Of a stretch of 54,483 bases of DNA, positions 17,098 to 25,867 are shown in pieces (within the stretch, counting starts at the first letter, position 1; every line of letters begins with the position of its first letter). A program made the translations under genes and the position numbers. Source of the stretch: JABMRP01 sp964444795. GTDB lineage: Bacteria; Planctomycetota; Planctomycetia; Pirellulales; Thermoguttaceae. Where the stretch lies: NCBI GenBank assembly GCA_964444795.1, contig CAYUIQ010000021.1:1-54483 (forward strand). The letters run 5' to 3'. Below the pieces are notes generated by a model. The model saw nothing but the letters and a program-made list of their open reading frames with translations, ran no database searches and was not told the origin of the DNA.

Positions 17098-18750
17098 CTA
17101 CTCTTCGCGTTGCGGTCCCATCCACAACGGCGTGGCGATAAACCAGACAACGGTGCCGATGAGCATCATTCCTTTCACGTCGTCGAGATTCGCTGGCCCG
17201 AGCAAATAAGCTCCGCCCGGTACGACGACCGCGGCGAGACTCCCCCAGGAAGCGAGCCGGCACAGTTGGCGGAAAAGCCGAGTCTGGTGCAGCCCAGACT
17301 GGTAAACCGCGCTGAGGACAATGTACAGCGCCGCGGCCACGAACCACCCGGGCAGCGAAACGAAGTAGATCTGGAACGGTTCGAATCCGTTGATCTCGAT
17401 TCCGCTGAAGACCAGGCCCAGGCAGATAGCCAGCGTGGCGAACCACGCAATACCCGCGGCCGGGTTGAACTTGATCCCGCGCGACTGGGCAAGTTCCGCT
17501 TGGAGACCCAATCGGCGAAGCAGCCAATAGTCGACGAAGACCACCGCGCCCATGGGCATCAAGACCAGGCCGTACAGGGCGACAAAGTCCAGGAGTTTCA
17601 TGGCCAGGGCCGGGAAAAGCGCGGCCGCCGTGGCCAACGCCCCGGTCATCAGGGTGACCACGAACCGCGACCGGTTGGGCATGATCGCCTGGAAGGCCAG
17701 TCCGGCGCGGTAGATCGTCGGGTTGGCGGTGGTCCATCCGGCCACGATCACGCACAGCAACCCCGCAATGCCACACGCGCCGTAGGCCAGCGGTCCGGGC
17801 AGCGGAGCCGGCAGCGTGCCCGCGGTGTCGGCGGCCGCGATCGTCTCGGTGCTGGTCAACCCGGCCGAGTGAAGTTGGAAGGCATAGAGCATCGACGCAC
17901 AGATCCACGCCATGAAGTGGCCGACGTACATCCCCGCGGCCGCAGCCACGCCGTACCACGACTTCCGCGCGAAGCGGAACACCGACAGATCGCTCATGCC
18001 GACGTGCATCGCCATGTTGCAGAACCAGGCGAAGAACGTCACGTGCCAGAACGTGAACTTAACCTGGCCGGGCAGCGGGTCGCCGCCTCGCCAAATCACC
18101 TGATCGGCCAACTGCCACAGCGCGGCGGCGGAGTCGATTTCCGCGCCGGTGCTGGTGACAAAATTCCGCAGCGCCACCAGCCCGAACGCCAGGAACACCA
18201 ACACCATCCACGGAGCCGCGATGTTGGCCACGTAGGCTACCATCCGATAGCCGTAGGCGGCCACGATCGAGATCACCGCCCCCACGCACAGCACCGTTAG
18301 CACCCAGCCGACGCTGTTGGGATAGAAGTCGTCGAGCCCGGGCATGGGAAACCTCACCCACACGCCCACGGCCGTGGCCGAGACCGTGATCATCGCCCCG
18401 GCGAGGAAACAAAACATCACGCCGTTGGTTAGGTTGTAGAGCGTGACCAGATTGCGGCCGCAGATCTTTTCGAGCTGGTAGTAGAGCGTCAGTCTTGCCC
18501 GCGTGGCGATGGGAGCCGTCAGGAAGACCCAGCTTAGCACGGCCAGCAGGTTGCCGACGATTAGCCCGACGATCACGTCGAACGCACTGACGCCGGCCGC
18601 CACGAACAGCGGGCCGATCATCAATTCGGTGCCCGCGCAGTGCTCACCGGCGTACATACCGATGAAGCTCTTGAAGCCCAACAGCGACTTCCGGGGTACC
18701 GGCTCGCGTTCGAATTCGCCGCCCGCCGAAGAGGTTGTTTCCTCGCTCAC
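17098..18750 (-). CDS. NCS1-type permease (cytosine permease-like) in rhamnose operon
   Basis: Protein of 550 aa with about 12 hydrophobic segments spread through 35-545 and a hydrophilic N-terminus. It resembles the NCS1/cytosine-permease family (early GAEHCAGTELMIG-like region, conserved TTANPTIYRAG segment). Known NCS1 members carry nucleobases, hydantoins or vitamins with Na+ or H+. Here it is the last gene of an operon with rhaA and a rhamnosidase, 30 nt after rhaA, so an L-rhamnose or related sugar substrate is a reasonable inference that would be unusual for the family. The start is GTG 18750 with AGGAG about 8 nt before it. Confidence 0.82.
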   Translation of the reverse strand: MSEETTSSAGGEFEREPVPRKSLLGFKSFIGMYAGEHCAGTELMIGPLFVAAGVSAFDVIVGLIVGNLLAVLSWVFLTAPIATRARLTLYYQLEKICGRNLVTLYNLTNGVMFCFLAGAMITVSATAVGVWVRFPMPGLDDFYPNSVGWVLTVLCVGAVISIVAAYGYRMVAYVANIAAPWMVLVFLAFGLVALRNFVTSTGAEIDSAAALWQLADQVIWRGGDPLPGQVKFTFWHVTFFAWFCNMAMHVGMSDLSVFRFARKSWYGVAAAAGMYVGHFMAWICASMLYAFQLHSAGLTSTETIAAADTAGTLPAPLPGPLAYGACGIAGLLCVIVAGWTTANPTIYRAGLAFQAIMPNRSRFVVTLMTGALATAAALFPALAMKLLDFVALYGLVLMPMGAVVFVDYWLLRRLGLQAELAQSRGIKFNPAAGIAWFATLAICLGLVFSGIEINGFEPFQIYFVSLPGWFVAAALYIVLSAVYQSGLHQTRLFRQLCRLASWGSLAAVVVPGGAYLLGPANLDDVKGMMLIGTVVWFIATPLWMGPQREE

Positions 18751-18780
18751 GGTCGTTTCTCCTGTTTCTTTCAGCGGCGA

Positions 18781-20073
18781 TTAGCCTCGTTTCGACAGGA
18801 CGTCGACTTCGTATCGCCGGACGTCGTCCAGCCAAGCGCCACCCAGCGGCACGTCGCTCGTCAAGCAATAGTAGTCCCACACGGCACCGGCCGGAAGCGT
18901 CTTGATCTCTTCGAGCATGGCCAGCCGGGCGGTGAAGTCGCCCTCGTTTTCCAGCCGGCGCAAGAGGTCGATCGGCTCGAGCAGGGCCAGCAGCAGGGCC
19001 TTGATCATGGCCCGTGTGCCGATCACCCAGGCCGCCACGCGATTGATGCTGGCGTCGAAGAAGTCCAACCCGATGTGGACCCGGCCCAGATAGTCTCCCC
19101 GAACCAACTGCTGGGCGATTGCCCGTAACTCGTCGCTGAGGATCACCACGTGGTCGCTGTCCCAGCGGACGCCGCGACTGACGTGCAACAGCAGCCGATC
19201 GAGGAATTGCAGCACGGCCGAGATCTTGTCGGAAATGACTTCCGTGGGGTGAAAGTGTCCCGCGTCGAGACACAGCAGTTTTTTCCGGCTGATCGCGTAA
19301 CCCAAATAGAACTCGTGCGACCCGACCACGTAACTCTCCGAACCGATGCCGAACAGCTTGCTCTCGACGGCGTCGAGGTTGCAGGCCGGGTCCAGATCTT
19401 CGGCAAAGATCGCGTCCAGTGCCGCGGTGAGCCGCTCGCGGGGCCCTTTGCGGTCGATGGGCGAATCCTTCATGCCGTCGGGGATCCAGATATTGGTCAC
19501 ACAGGGCGTGCCCAGCGCCGCCCCGATCGCGGCCCCGATCTTGCGGCAGACGATGCCGTGCTCGATCCAAAACTGCCGGATGCCCTCGTCGGGATGGCTC
19601 AGCGTCAGCCCGTCGTCGGCCCGCGGATGGGCGAAGTACGTGGGGTTGAAGTCGAGCCCCATGCCGTGGCCCCGAGCCCAGTCGATCCAGCCCTGGAAGT
19701 GCGCCGGCGTGAGGTCCGTCCGTTCGACGCGTTCTCCCCCGGTCTCGGCATAGCTGGCGTGCAGGTTCAGCCGATGCGTGCCGGGGACAAGCGACGTTGC
19801 CCGATCCAGGTCGGCCCGCAGTTCGTCGGCCGTGCGGGCTTTGCCGGGGTAGTTGCCGGTGACGGCCAGTCCGCCGCCGATCTCATCGGCAGCGCCCTCG
19901 AACCCGCCCACGTCGTCTCCCTGCCAACAATGCATCGAGATGGGAAGCTCGGCGAGGCGCCGCAACGCGCCCTCCACGTCCACCCCCAACTCGCCGTACA
20001 CGGCCCGCGCGTCGCGGTAAGCCGACTCGATCGCTTGCGCCGGACGGGTTCCCGAACTGCTTGATAACGACAC
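18781..20073 (-). CDS. rhaA: L-rhamnose isomerase
   Basis: Protein of 430 aa, close to the E. coli RhaA length and alignable throughout from memory: SMHCWQGDDVGGFE, ATGNYPGKAR-like segment, LGLDFNPTYFAHP, NIWIPDGMKD, AVESKLFGIGSESY, LCLDAGHFHPTEV, RWDSDHVV and GLDFFDASINR (metal-binding and catalytic residues of the TIM barrel). It converts L-rhamnose to L-rhamnulose in the cytoplasm. The start is GTG 20073 with GAGGAG 6 nt upstream. The frame is open another 355 codons upstream, but that is the shadow of the rhamnosidase gene. No rhaB or rhaD lies in the window. Confidence 0.95.
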   Translation of the reverse strand: MSLSSSSGTRPAQAIESAYRDARAVYGELGVDVEGALRRLAELPISMHCWQGDDVGGFEGAADEIGGGLAVTGNYPGKARTADELRADLDRATSLVPGTHRLNLHASYAETGGERVERTDLTPAHFQGWIDWARGHGMGLDFNPTYFAHPRADDGLTLSHPDEGIRQFWIEHGIVCRKIGAAIGAALGTPCVTNIWIPDGMKDSPIDRKGPRERLTAALDAIFAEDLDPACNLDAVESKLFGIGSESYVVGSHEFYLGYAISRKKLLCLDAGHFHPTEVISDKISAVLQFLDRLLLHVSRGVRWDSDHVVILSDELRAIAQQLVRGDYLGRVHIGLDFFDASINRVAAWVIGTRAMIKALLLALLEPIDLLRRLENEGDFTARLAMLEEIKTLPAGAVWDYYCLTSDVPLGGAWLDDVRRYEVDVLSKRG

Positions 20074-20114
20074 GGACTGCTCCTCTCGTAACTGAGGTTC
20101 TTTCGCGCGGAGGT

Positions 20115-23100
20115 TTACGGGTCGGTGATACGATTGCCGCGTGGCGTTGTTGCCACCTCCAGCGTCACGGGCCCCAGCAGACCGGAAGCCAGATTGCCCC
20201 GGTAGCGGGTCGGAATGGTGAGATAGTGGTTGGCCAATGTGTTGTAGACGAGCACCTCGATTCGGTTCTCGCCGGGCTTCACGCGTCCGGAGATGTCCAC
20301 GTGCCATGGCGGCGCGACCCGGATGCCGGCTGCTTGGCCGTTGACGCGAACTTCGGCCGTGGCGACCACTTTTCCGAGATCGAGCGTGATCTGGCCGCGG
20401 GCTTGCTCCGGCGTTAGTGTCACGGTCCTGCGATACCACGCGCCGCCGGAATAGCACTCCAGCGCGCCGGTCTTCGACCAGTCGCCCGGTGAGGTGAGGC
20501 CGGGTCCGCACTGCAGCCGCACCGGTTCGGGGAACACGGCCGCACCGCAAACACCCGCCTCGGGCACCACGCGCAGCGCGACGACGGCCGCATGGCGCAG
20601 CGGCGCGGCCGCCTCGAATCGGCCTTGACCCGCGGCACGCATGGGCTGACCGTTTGCCCAAGCCTCTACGGTTCCTCTGGCAGTGACCGTCATCGCGCGA
20701 AAGCCGGGCGGAGCGGTGAAGCGAAACCATTGGGCCGGCTTGGCCCCGGCATGCACGTCGCAACGGATCACCGACGGATCGTCGAACCAGGTCATCGCCA
20801 GCGGCGTGCGGTTCGACGGCTTCGTGTCGTCTCCGTCGCGTCGGAGGACGAAATAGCCGCGGCCGGCCCCGTCGTAACGCACCAGCGTGGGGTTGGGGCC
20901 CGCCCGTAGCGGCACGGCCGTTTGCAGATCTTCGACCCGTTTGCCGTTCAGAAACACGGCCGCCGGTGTCAGTACCTCGGAGGCGTGCGGCCGTTGGCCC
21001 TCTTGGCGGACGCTGGCGGTGATGCGAGCCGTCGTGGGGCGATCGACCGTGGCGCTGGTCCAGAGGTAATAGCGGCTGCCCGGCGTCTCGGTCACGTAGG
21101 TGATTTCGTTGAGCGCACCAGCGCGCCGGCCGAGACAAAGGAAGTGGTCGGTGACGTTTTCTTTCAGGCCGTGGTAACCCTGGTGACCGGGATCGCCTTG
21201 GAGCCCCTGACGCCAGGAGAAGCTGTAGGGGCGCCAGGAGAACGAACGGCCGGCTACGGTGACCGATTCCCGTGGATCAACCCGCGTAAGCTTCGCCAGT
21301 TGTGCGTCGAGCGCGTCGCTTGCCGGGATTGGTCCCAGCAGCCAGAATTGCGGCCCGAAGTCGTACGTAGCCCGCTCCCAGCGGCTGTCGTCGAAGTCTG
21401 GTTCATGCCAGGCGGTCGCGTCGCCGCGCTCGACGGCGTGACGGAAGATGCGGGCTTCGGGGCCGATGATCTTGTCGACCGCGGGCAGGCGAAAGTCTCC
21501 GTAGCGATTGTCCATGGTCGGTTTCAGTTCGAACTCCCACTCGCCGTCCAGGGCGATTTCCCGCACGGAGCGCTGCTGATGCGGCGGCGGATCGACGTGC
21601 TCCCGGTCCGGCGTGAAGACGACGATCTGGGCTTCGTAATCCTCCAGCGGCAACTCGACCTTCGTTCCGGTCGCCGTTTCGGCGAGCACTCGCAGCGGCC
21701 GAACCGCCCCGGTCCACGGATCCCACAGTTCGACGCGGCCCTTGGCGCGGAACTCGACGGTCGAGTTCTTCGGTGCGCCCATCACCATGTAAACCTCTCG
21801 CGGTCCGACCTTGCGGTGCATTGCCTTGACCGGTTGCGGGGCCTGCACATCGCGCGGAACCAGACTCTCGATCTGGCCCAGCAGGGAGGTCCACACGTCG
21901 CCCGCCGCGGCGCCCCGATGCGCCTCGTGGACATTGGTGTGGTCGGGAACAGACAGGCCGGTCGTGTCACGACTTGTGCGCCACGCTTTGCCCGCGGGAC
22001 GGGTGAGTGTGTAACGCAAGTCGTCCGTGGAAAGCACCGTCTTGCCGTCCTGGACGATCGCCAGAAACATGCCCGCGGTGCAGCGTTGTCCCGGCGGGTC
22101 GTGATCCGTCGCATCGATGGTGATCACATCGCCGTCTTTCAGTGCGATCCGGCCGGTCCAGCCATTGGAGTGATCGACGCCCGAGCAAAGCTGCGTGTCG
22201 TTCAGATAAAGGGCCCCTGCGTTATCGCAGAAGAACCGGACACCGCAAGCCGACTTCGCACCGGCCGGCGCCCGCCAGACGCTCTTGAAATAGACCTGCC
22301 GCGCGGGCTCTTTCGACCAGGCCCAACGTCCGACGAAGCCGCCGTCGTAGCGGCGTACGGGCAGCGGCTTACCCGACAGCCCGGCGATGCCGATGCCGCC
22401 GGCCTTGCTGCGTTGGACCGGCGGGCGGACGCCGGTTGCCGCCTGCGCGGCCGTGGCGCCGAACAATTCCTTGACGGTCGCGTCGAGTTCCGGGTCTTCG
22501 CGACCGGCGCGATCGCTGGCCTCGGGAAGCGCCTTCGTGGCGATCACGATCCCGCCGGCGCGGAAAAACTCCCGGGCTTTTTGCAGGGTGGACCATCGCA
22601 CGGCACGCATGGCCGGCAGTACCAGCACACGATACGAAGCGTCGGCGACGTGCAAACGCCCGTCGCGGACTCGAGCCCGAGCCAGCGACTCGAAATCCAT
22701 GAAGATGAAATCGTAACCGTTGCTCATTAGCGTCGTGCCCGCGGCGAAGGCGGCGTTGGTTGCCTCGCGGCCAGCCAGTCCGGCCTGACCGGGAGCGACC
22801 GGATACATCACCGCGATGTCACACTGGTGTACGCCCTGGCTCATCAGGTACGAGAGACGCTCGAAGTACTTCAGAAACACGCCCATGTGTTCCCAGTACG
22901 GCATGCGGAAATGGTAGCTCGGCGGTGCCCACTCCCAGAAGCTGCCGTGCGTGGTGTAGTACAAACCGTGCAGGTTGAGCAGATTGCAGCCGTAGACGTA
23001 GTTCTCGCGCGTGGCCACCATCAGGTTCTCGGGCGTGGCGCCCCAGCCGAGGCTGTGATACCCTTCCAACCAGACGCGCGGGCGGCGGTATAGCTGGGCG

Positions 23101-24332
23101 ATGGAACTGGAAACTTTGCCCTTGATCAGATCGGCCCTTCCGCCCGGCGTATCGTGGCCGGGGGCCGTGTACCAGCGCACGGCGCTGAAATAGTCGCCGA
23201 ATTCCATCGGGTTGCGGCCGCGGCTGCCTTGATCGCAACCGTAGATCTTGCCCCGGCTCCAGTGCCACCGGAAGATCGGAATGAAGTAGCGCTGCTGGGC
23301 CAGTCGCATCTTCACGTCCATGAAGTCGAGCCGGTACTTGATCGTCTTGGGCCCGACGTCCTGGAACATTGCGGGCAGCGCCTCGAACAGGTCGTAGCCC
23401 TTACGTCGGGTGAACTGTTCGGCCAGATCGTCGGCCCAAATCCGATCGCCGACGCCGAACTTCAACTCGTCGTGAAAGAAGTAGTTCAGCCCCGCGGCGG
23501 ATTGCCCGGGCGCATTGTCCTGGAACCGCTGGAAGAATTTCTCCACGACTCGGCGTCCGGCCAGCGGATGAATCGGGTTGAGCGTGCCGGGCTTGCGCGC
23601 GGCGGTGAAGATCCAGACTTCCCAGTCGCCTTCGGCTGGGGTCCAGTCCAGATGGCCGTCCTCAATAGACCCGGTCAGATCCTGGCTGCCGGGAGCGATG
23701 GCCGTTTTGCCCAGCGGGTAAGCTCGAACGGCCACGGTGTCGGCCGGCAGTTTACAGGCCAGCGCCTGGCCGGCGAGAACGCGCTCCTTGCGTGCGACGG
23801 CGATCTCGCGACCCTGGATTTCGGGATCGTTGTAGATGGTGCGGCTGACCAGACTCTTGCCGTTCGGCCAGTCGATCGTGTAGCCGCTCAGACCAATCCC
23901 CATACCGCGCTTGCCGCACTGATCGGCGACGAACTTCCATACGTCCCACCACGCGTCGGAGAAGAGTTCCGGCTCGGCGGCGTAGGTTGGCCAGCCGGGC
24001 GTGTCTTCGTGGGCGTAGTTCACCTGCATCCCGGAGATGCCCTTGCGGTGCAACTGCTCGATCTGCCACGCCAGTCGATCCTTGTCGAGCGGATCGCCGG
24101 TCCACCACCAGAACGGCACCTCGCCGTAACCCGGTGGCGGATTCTGGAACCCGGGCAGCGCGTCGAGGTTCGCCTCGCGCGACGGATACCCGGGCGATCC
24201 TTCAGGCGGCGACACGACACGCGCCGGATCGCTGAAATCCAAATTGTCGGCACGTGCCGCGGCAACCAACCCGGCGGCGGCCACGATCAGTCCCAAGGTC
24301 GCTTGAGAAGTTATTCTCATGTTCTTGCTCAC
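20115..24332 (-). CDS. Secreted GH106-like alpha-L-rhamnosidase
   Basis: Protein of 1405 aa with a signal peptide (about 5-28, ending ARADN). The N-terminal catalytic region shows GH106 features: PPPGYGEVPFWWWTGDPL, RKGISGMQVNYAHED, GIGLSGYTIDWPNG and FHDELKFGVGDRIWADD. A central glutamine-amidotransferase-like segment (about 500-610) and two later jelly-roll sugar-binding regions of GH2 type follow, ending in RVNGQAAGIRVAPPWHVDISG. GH106 enzymes release L-rhamnose from pectin-like or other rhamnose-containing polymers. Its neighbour rhaA consumes rhamnose, which supports the call. The start is GTG 24332 with GAGGTGAT upstream; ATG 24320 is an alternative. Gaps to both neighbours are about 40 nt, consistent with one operon. 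Confidence 0.88.
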   Translation of the reverse strand: MSKNMRITSQATLGLIVAAAGLVAAARADNLDFSDPARVVSPPEGSPGYPSREANLDALPGFQNPPPGYGEVPFWWWTGDPLDKDRLAWQIEQLHRKGISGMQVNYAHEDTPGWPTYAAEPELFSDAWWDVWKFVADQCGKRGMGIGLSGYTIDWPNGKSLVSRTIYNDPEIQGREIAVARKERVLAGQALACKLPADTVAVRAYPLGKTAIAPGSQDLTGSIEDGHLDWTPAEGDWEVWIFTAARKPGTLNPIHPLAGRRVVEKFFQRFQDNAPGQSAAGLNYFFHDELKFGVGDRIWADDLAEQFTRRKGYDLFEALPAMFQDVGPKTIKYRLDFMDVKMRLAQQRYFIPIFRWHWSRGKIYGCDQGSRGRNPMEFGDYFSAVRWYTAPGHDTPGGRADLIKGKVSSSIAQLYRRPRVWLEGYHSLGWGATPENLMVATRENYVYGCNLLNLHGLYYTTHGSFWEWAPPSYHFRMPYWEHMGVFLKYFERLSYLMSQGVHQCDIAVMYPVAPGQAGLAGREATNAAFAAGTTLMSNGYDFIFMDFESLARARVRDGRLHVADASYRVLVLPAMRAVRWSTLQKAREFFRAGGIVIATKALPEASDRAGREDPELDATVKELFGATAAQAATGVRPPVQRSKAGGIGIAGLSGKPLPVRRYDGGFVGRWAWSKEPARQVYFKSVWRAPAGAKSACGVRFFCDNAGALYLNDTQLCSGVDHSNGWTGRIALKDGDVITIDATDHDPPGQRCTAGMFLAIVQDGKTVLSTDDLRYTLTRPAGKAWRTSRDTTGLSVPDHTNVHEAHRGAAAGDVWTSLLGQIESLVPRDVQAPQPVKAMHRKVGPREVYMVMGAPKNSTVEFRAKGRVELWDPWTGAVRPLRVLAETATGTKVELPLEDYEAQIVVFTPDREHVDPPPHQQRSVREIALDGEWEFELKPTMDNRYGDFRLPAVDKIIGPEARIFRHAVERGDATAWHEPDFDDSRWERATYDFGPQFWLLGPIPASDALDAQLAKLTRVDPRESVTVAGRSFSWRPYSFSWRQGLQGDPGHQGYHGLKENVTDHFLCLGRRAGALNEITYVTETPGSRYYLWTSATVDRPTTARITASVRQEGQRPHASEVLTPAAVFLNGKRVEDLQTAVPLRAGPNPTLVRYDGAGRGYFVLRRDGDDTKPSNRTPLAMTWFDDPSVIRCDVHAGAKPAQWFRFTAPPGFRAMTVTARGTVEAWANGQPMRAAGQGRFEAAAPLRHAAVVALRVVPEAGVCGAAVFPEPVRLQCGPGLTSPGDWSKTGALECYSGGAWYRRTVTLTPEQARGQITLDLGKVVATAEVRVNGQAAGIRVAPPWHVDISGRVKPGENRIEVLVYNTLANHYLTIPTRYRGNLASGLLGPVTLEVATTPRGNRITDP

Positions 24333-24368
24333 GGAATCACCTCACCAGAGCCCGCTTCCCGCCGGCGT

Positions 24369-25541
24369 TCATTCGTAGAAACCGAACTCGTACGCCGCGT
24401 CGTACATCGCCAGAACGTTCTCCGGCGGCACACCGGCCTGGATGTTGTGGACGTTGTTGAACACGTACCCGCCCCCCGGTTGGAAGGCTTGGAGGTTTCT
24501 CCGTACGTGCTCCCGAACCGTGTCCGGATCGGCGTGGGGCAACACATGTTGGGCGTCGATGGCTCCGCCCCAGAAGACAAGTCGATCGCCGAACTCGGCT
24601 TTCAACTGGCCGGGGTCCATTCCGGCCGCGCTGATCTGTACGGGGTTCAGCGCGTCGATGCCGTTGTCCAGCAGGTCGGGAATACAACCCCGGCAGGCGC
24701 CGCACGTGTGGTACCAGATCTTCGCCGCGGTGCGCGACTTGATGAACTGCACCAGTTGCTTGTGGCGCGGCTTCACCACGCGGCGGTAGAAGTCCGGTCG
24801 GAAGAGCGGCCCGCGCTGTCCCGCCAGATCGTCTCCTATCATAATCACGTCGACCACGTCGCCGACTTCCGCGAGGAACGCATCGAACCAATCCAGCCAG
24901 AACCTCAGCGTCCGATCGAGTAGCGCCTCGCAGAATTCCGGCTGCTCGATGGTGTCGATGAACCATCGCTGAAGCCCGCGCATGTACCAGCAGATTTCGT
25001 AAACGACGCCGCTGATGCCACTGACCACGGCGAAGGGCGTCTCGTCGCGGAGCTTCAGTGCTCGCTCGCGCAATCCTTCAAATCGGCCCGGGTCGCCACC
25101 CTTTGGCCACGGGTAATCGGCCAAATCGTCGATGCTCGCTTCGGCCAGGGGATGATGGGTGATATCCATGTAAAGGGGCGAATCGTCGGGCATCGACCAG
25201 CGCACGCCAAATTCGTCGGTCAGGTCGTGCCATCGCTTTCCGTCGCGTTGGGCGCTAACGATCGGGCCGTCGAAGTCGGCCGCCGCGCCGGCGTGAATGT
25301 AGCGGGTATCGACGCGCAACCGTTGGAGTACGGTCTCGCCGGGGCGGGCCAGTTGTTGCACGGCATCCATGATCTCAATCTCTTCGTCGAGCCCAAGTTG
25401 CCGAATCAACGCCTCGTAGGCGTGCTTGTGAATGCCGGTCTGATTGCCACCCAGATCGATGGGCACGCGATCCGGACGGCGATGATTCAGCGCCGCAAGA
25501 ACTCGTTCCCGAGAAGTCATGGTTTCCTTGACCATCGACAT
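24369..25541 (-). CDS. URO-D family protein, zinc methyltransferase-like
   Basis: Protein of 390 aa of the uroporphyrinogen decarboxylase fold. N-terminal SRERVLAALNHRRPDRVPIDLGG is typical of the non-heme URO-D/MtaA/CmuA branch. A Zn-type motif HTCGACRGC is seen at about residues 276-284; corrinoid or folate methyltransferases of this fold bind zinc through such His/Cys residues. It is the first gene of the rhamnose operon, about 36 nt before the rhamnosidase start, so a role in heme synthesis is unlikely. A demethylase for methylated sugars is an attractive inference. No corrinoid protein gene is nearby. The start has a good GGAG-type site upstream. Confidence 0.85.
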   Translation of the reverse strand: MSMVKETMTSRERVLAALNHRRPDRVPIDLGGNQTGIHKHAYEALIRQLGLDEEIEIMDAVQQLARPGETVLQRLRVDTRYIHAGAAADFDGPIVSAQRDGKRWHDLTDEFGVRWSMPDDSPLYMDITHHPLAEASIDDLADYPWPKGGDPGRFEGLRERALKLRDETPFAVVSGISGVVYEICWYMRGLQRWFIDTIEQPEFCEALLDRTLRFWLDWFDAFLAEVGDVVDVIMIGDDLAGQRGPLFRPDFYRRVVKPRHKQLVQFIKSRTAAKIWYHTCGACRGCIPDLLDNGIDALNPVQISAAGMDPGQLKAEFGDRLVFWGGAIDAQHVLPHADPDTVREHVRRNLQAFQPGGGYVFNNVHNIQAGVPPENVLAMYDAAYEFGFYE

Positions 25542-25653
25542 GCGCGTGCTCCTTAATCCGCCAAGTGCAGGGGCCCAGCGACCTTCGGCGGCTCCACATC
25601 GCGGGCCCCATGCCCTACTCCGGGAGGGGGTTGGCCCATCTCAAACGGGCCGG

Positions 25654-25702
25654 TTGCCGCCCAAATAGCGTAAGCCAAGCGCGCCGGTCGTGTCAATCGT
25701 TC
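25654..25702 (-). promoter_or_regulatory. Promoter core of rhamnose operon, shared with sugar-porter operon
   Basis: Minus strand: -35 TTGACA (25696-25691), 18-nt spacer, -10 TACGCT (25672-25667). The 49-nt block matches 38958-39006 at 47 of 49 positions, in the same orientation relative to the downstream gene. Weaker similarity continues upstream (ACAGAACC) and down the leader towards the start codon. The predicted leader to the URO-D start is about 115 nt. A small inverted repeat, CGGGGGT/ACCCCCG, at 25777-25800 lies further towards the divergent oxidoreductase gene. No gene is supported between 25542 and 25867. Confidence 0.75.
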
Positions 25703-25867
25703 GCGCCCGTGCCCGCAGAGGTTCTGTTGTTGGCATCCGGGCGGGGATATGGCTAAACTGTAATGGCAAGATGCTTCGGGGGTGGAATCCGTGACCCCCG
25801 GCACTTGTGACACGAGAGATACCCAACAGTGCGAGCAACCGACCTAACCTGAGCAAAGGAGCTGAAT

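Noticed and set aside
20074..21138. N-terminal extension of rhaA by 355 codons
   Set aside because: The extension lies antiphase over the rhamnosidase gene; RhaA similarity begins at the GTG 20073 with GAGGAG in front.
20922..24923. Two long plus frames (602 and 589 codons)
   Set aside because: Both are antisense to the GH106 and URO-D genes and show no family motif.
25553..25813. 86-codon minus frame resembling a 68-codon frame at 38925-39131
   Set aside because: The similarity (RERLTRP, LAYAIW, EPPKVA) comes from the shared promoter block; every difference in the aligned core changes an amino acid and neither frame has a ribosome site, so I treat it as noncoding conservation.
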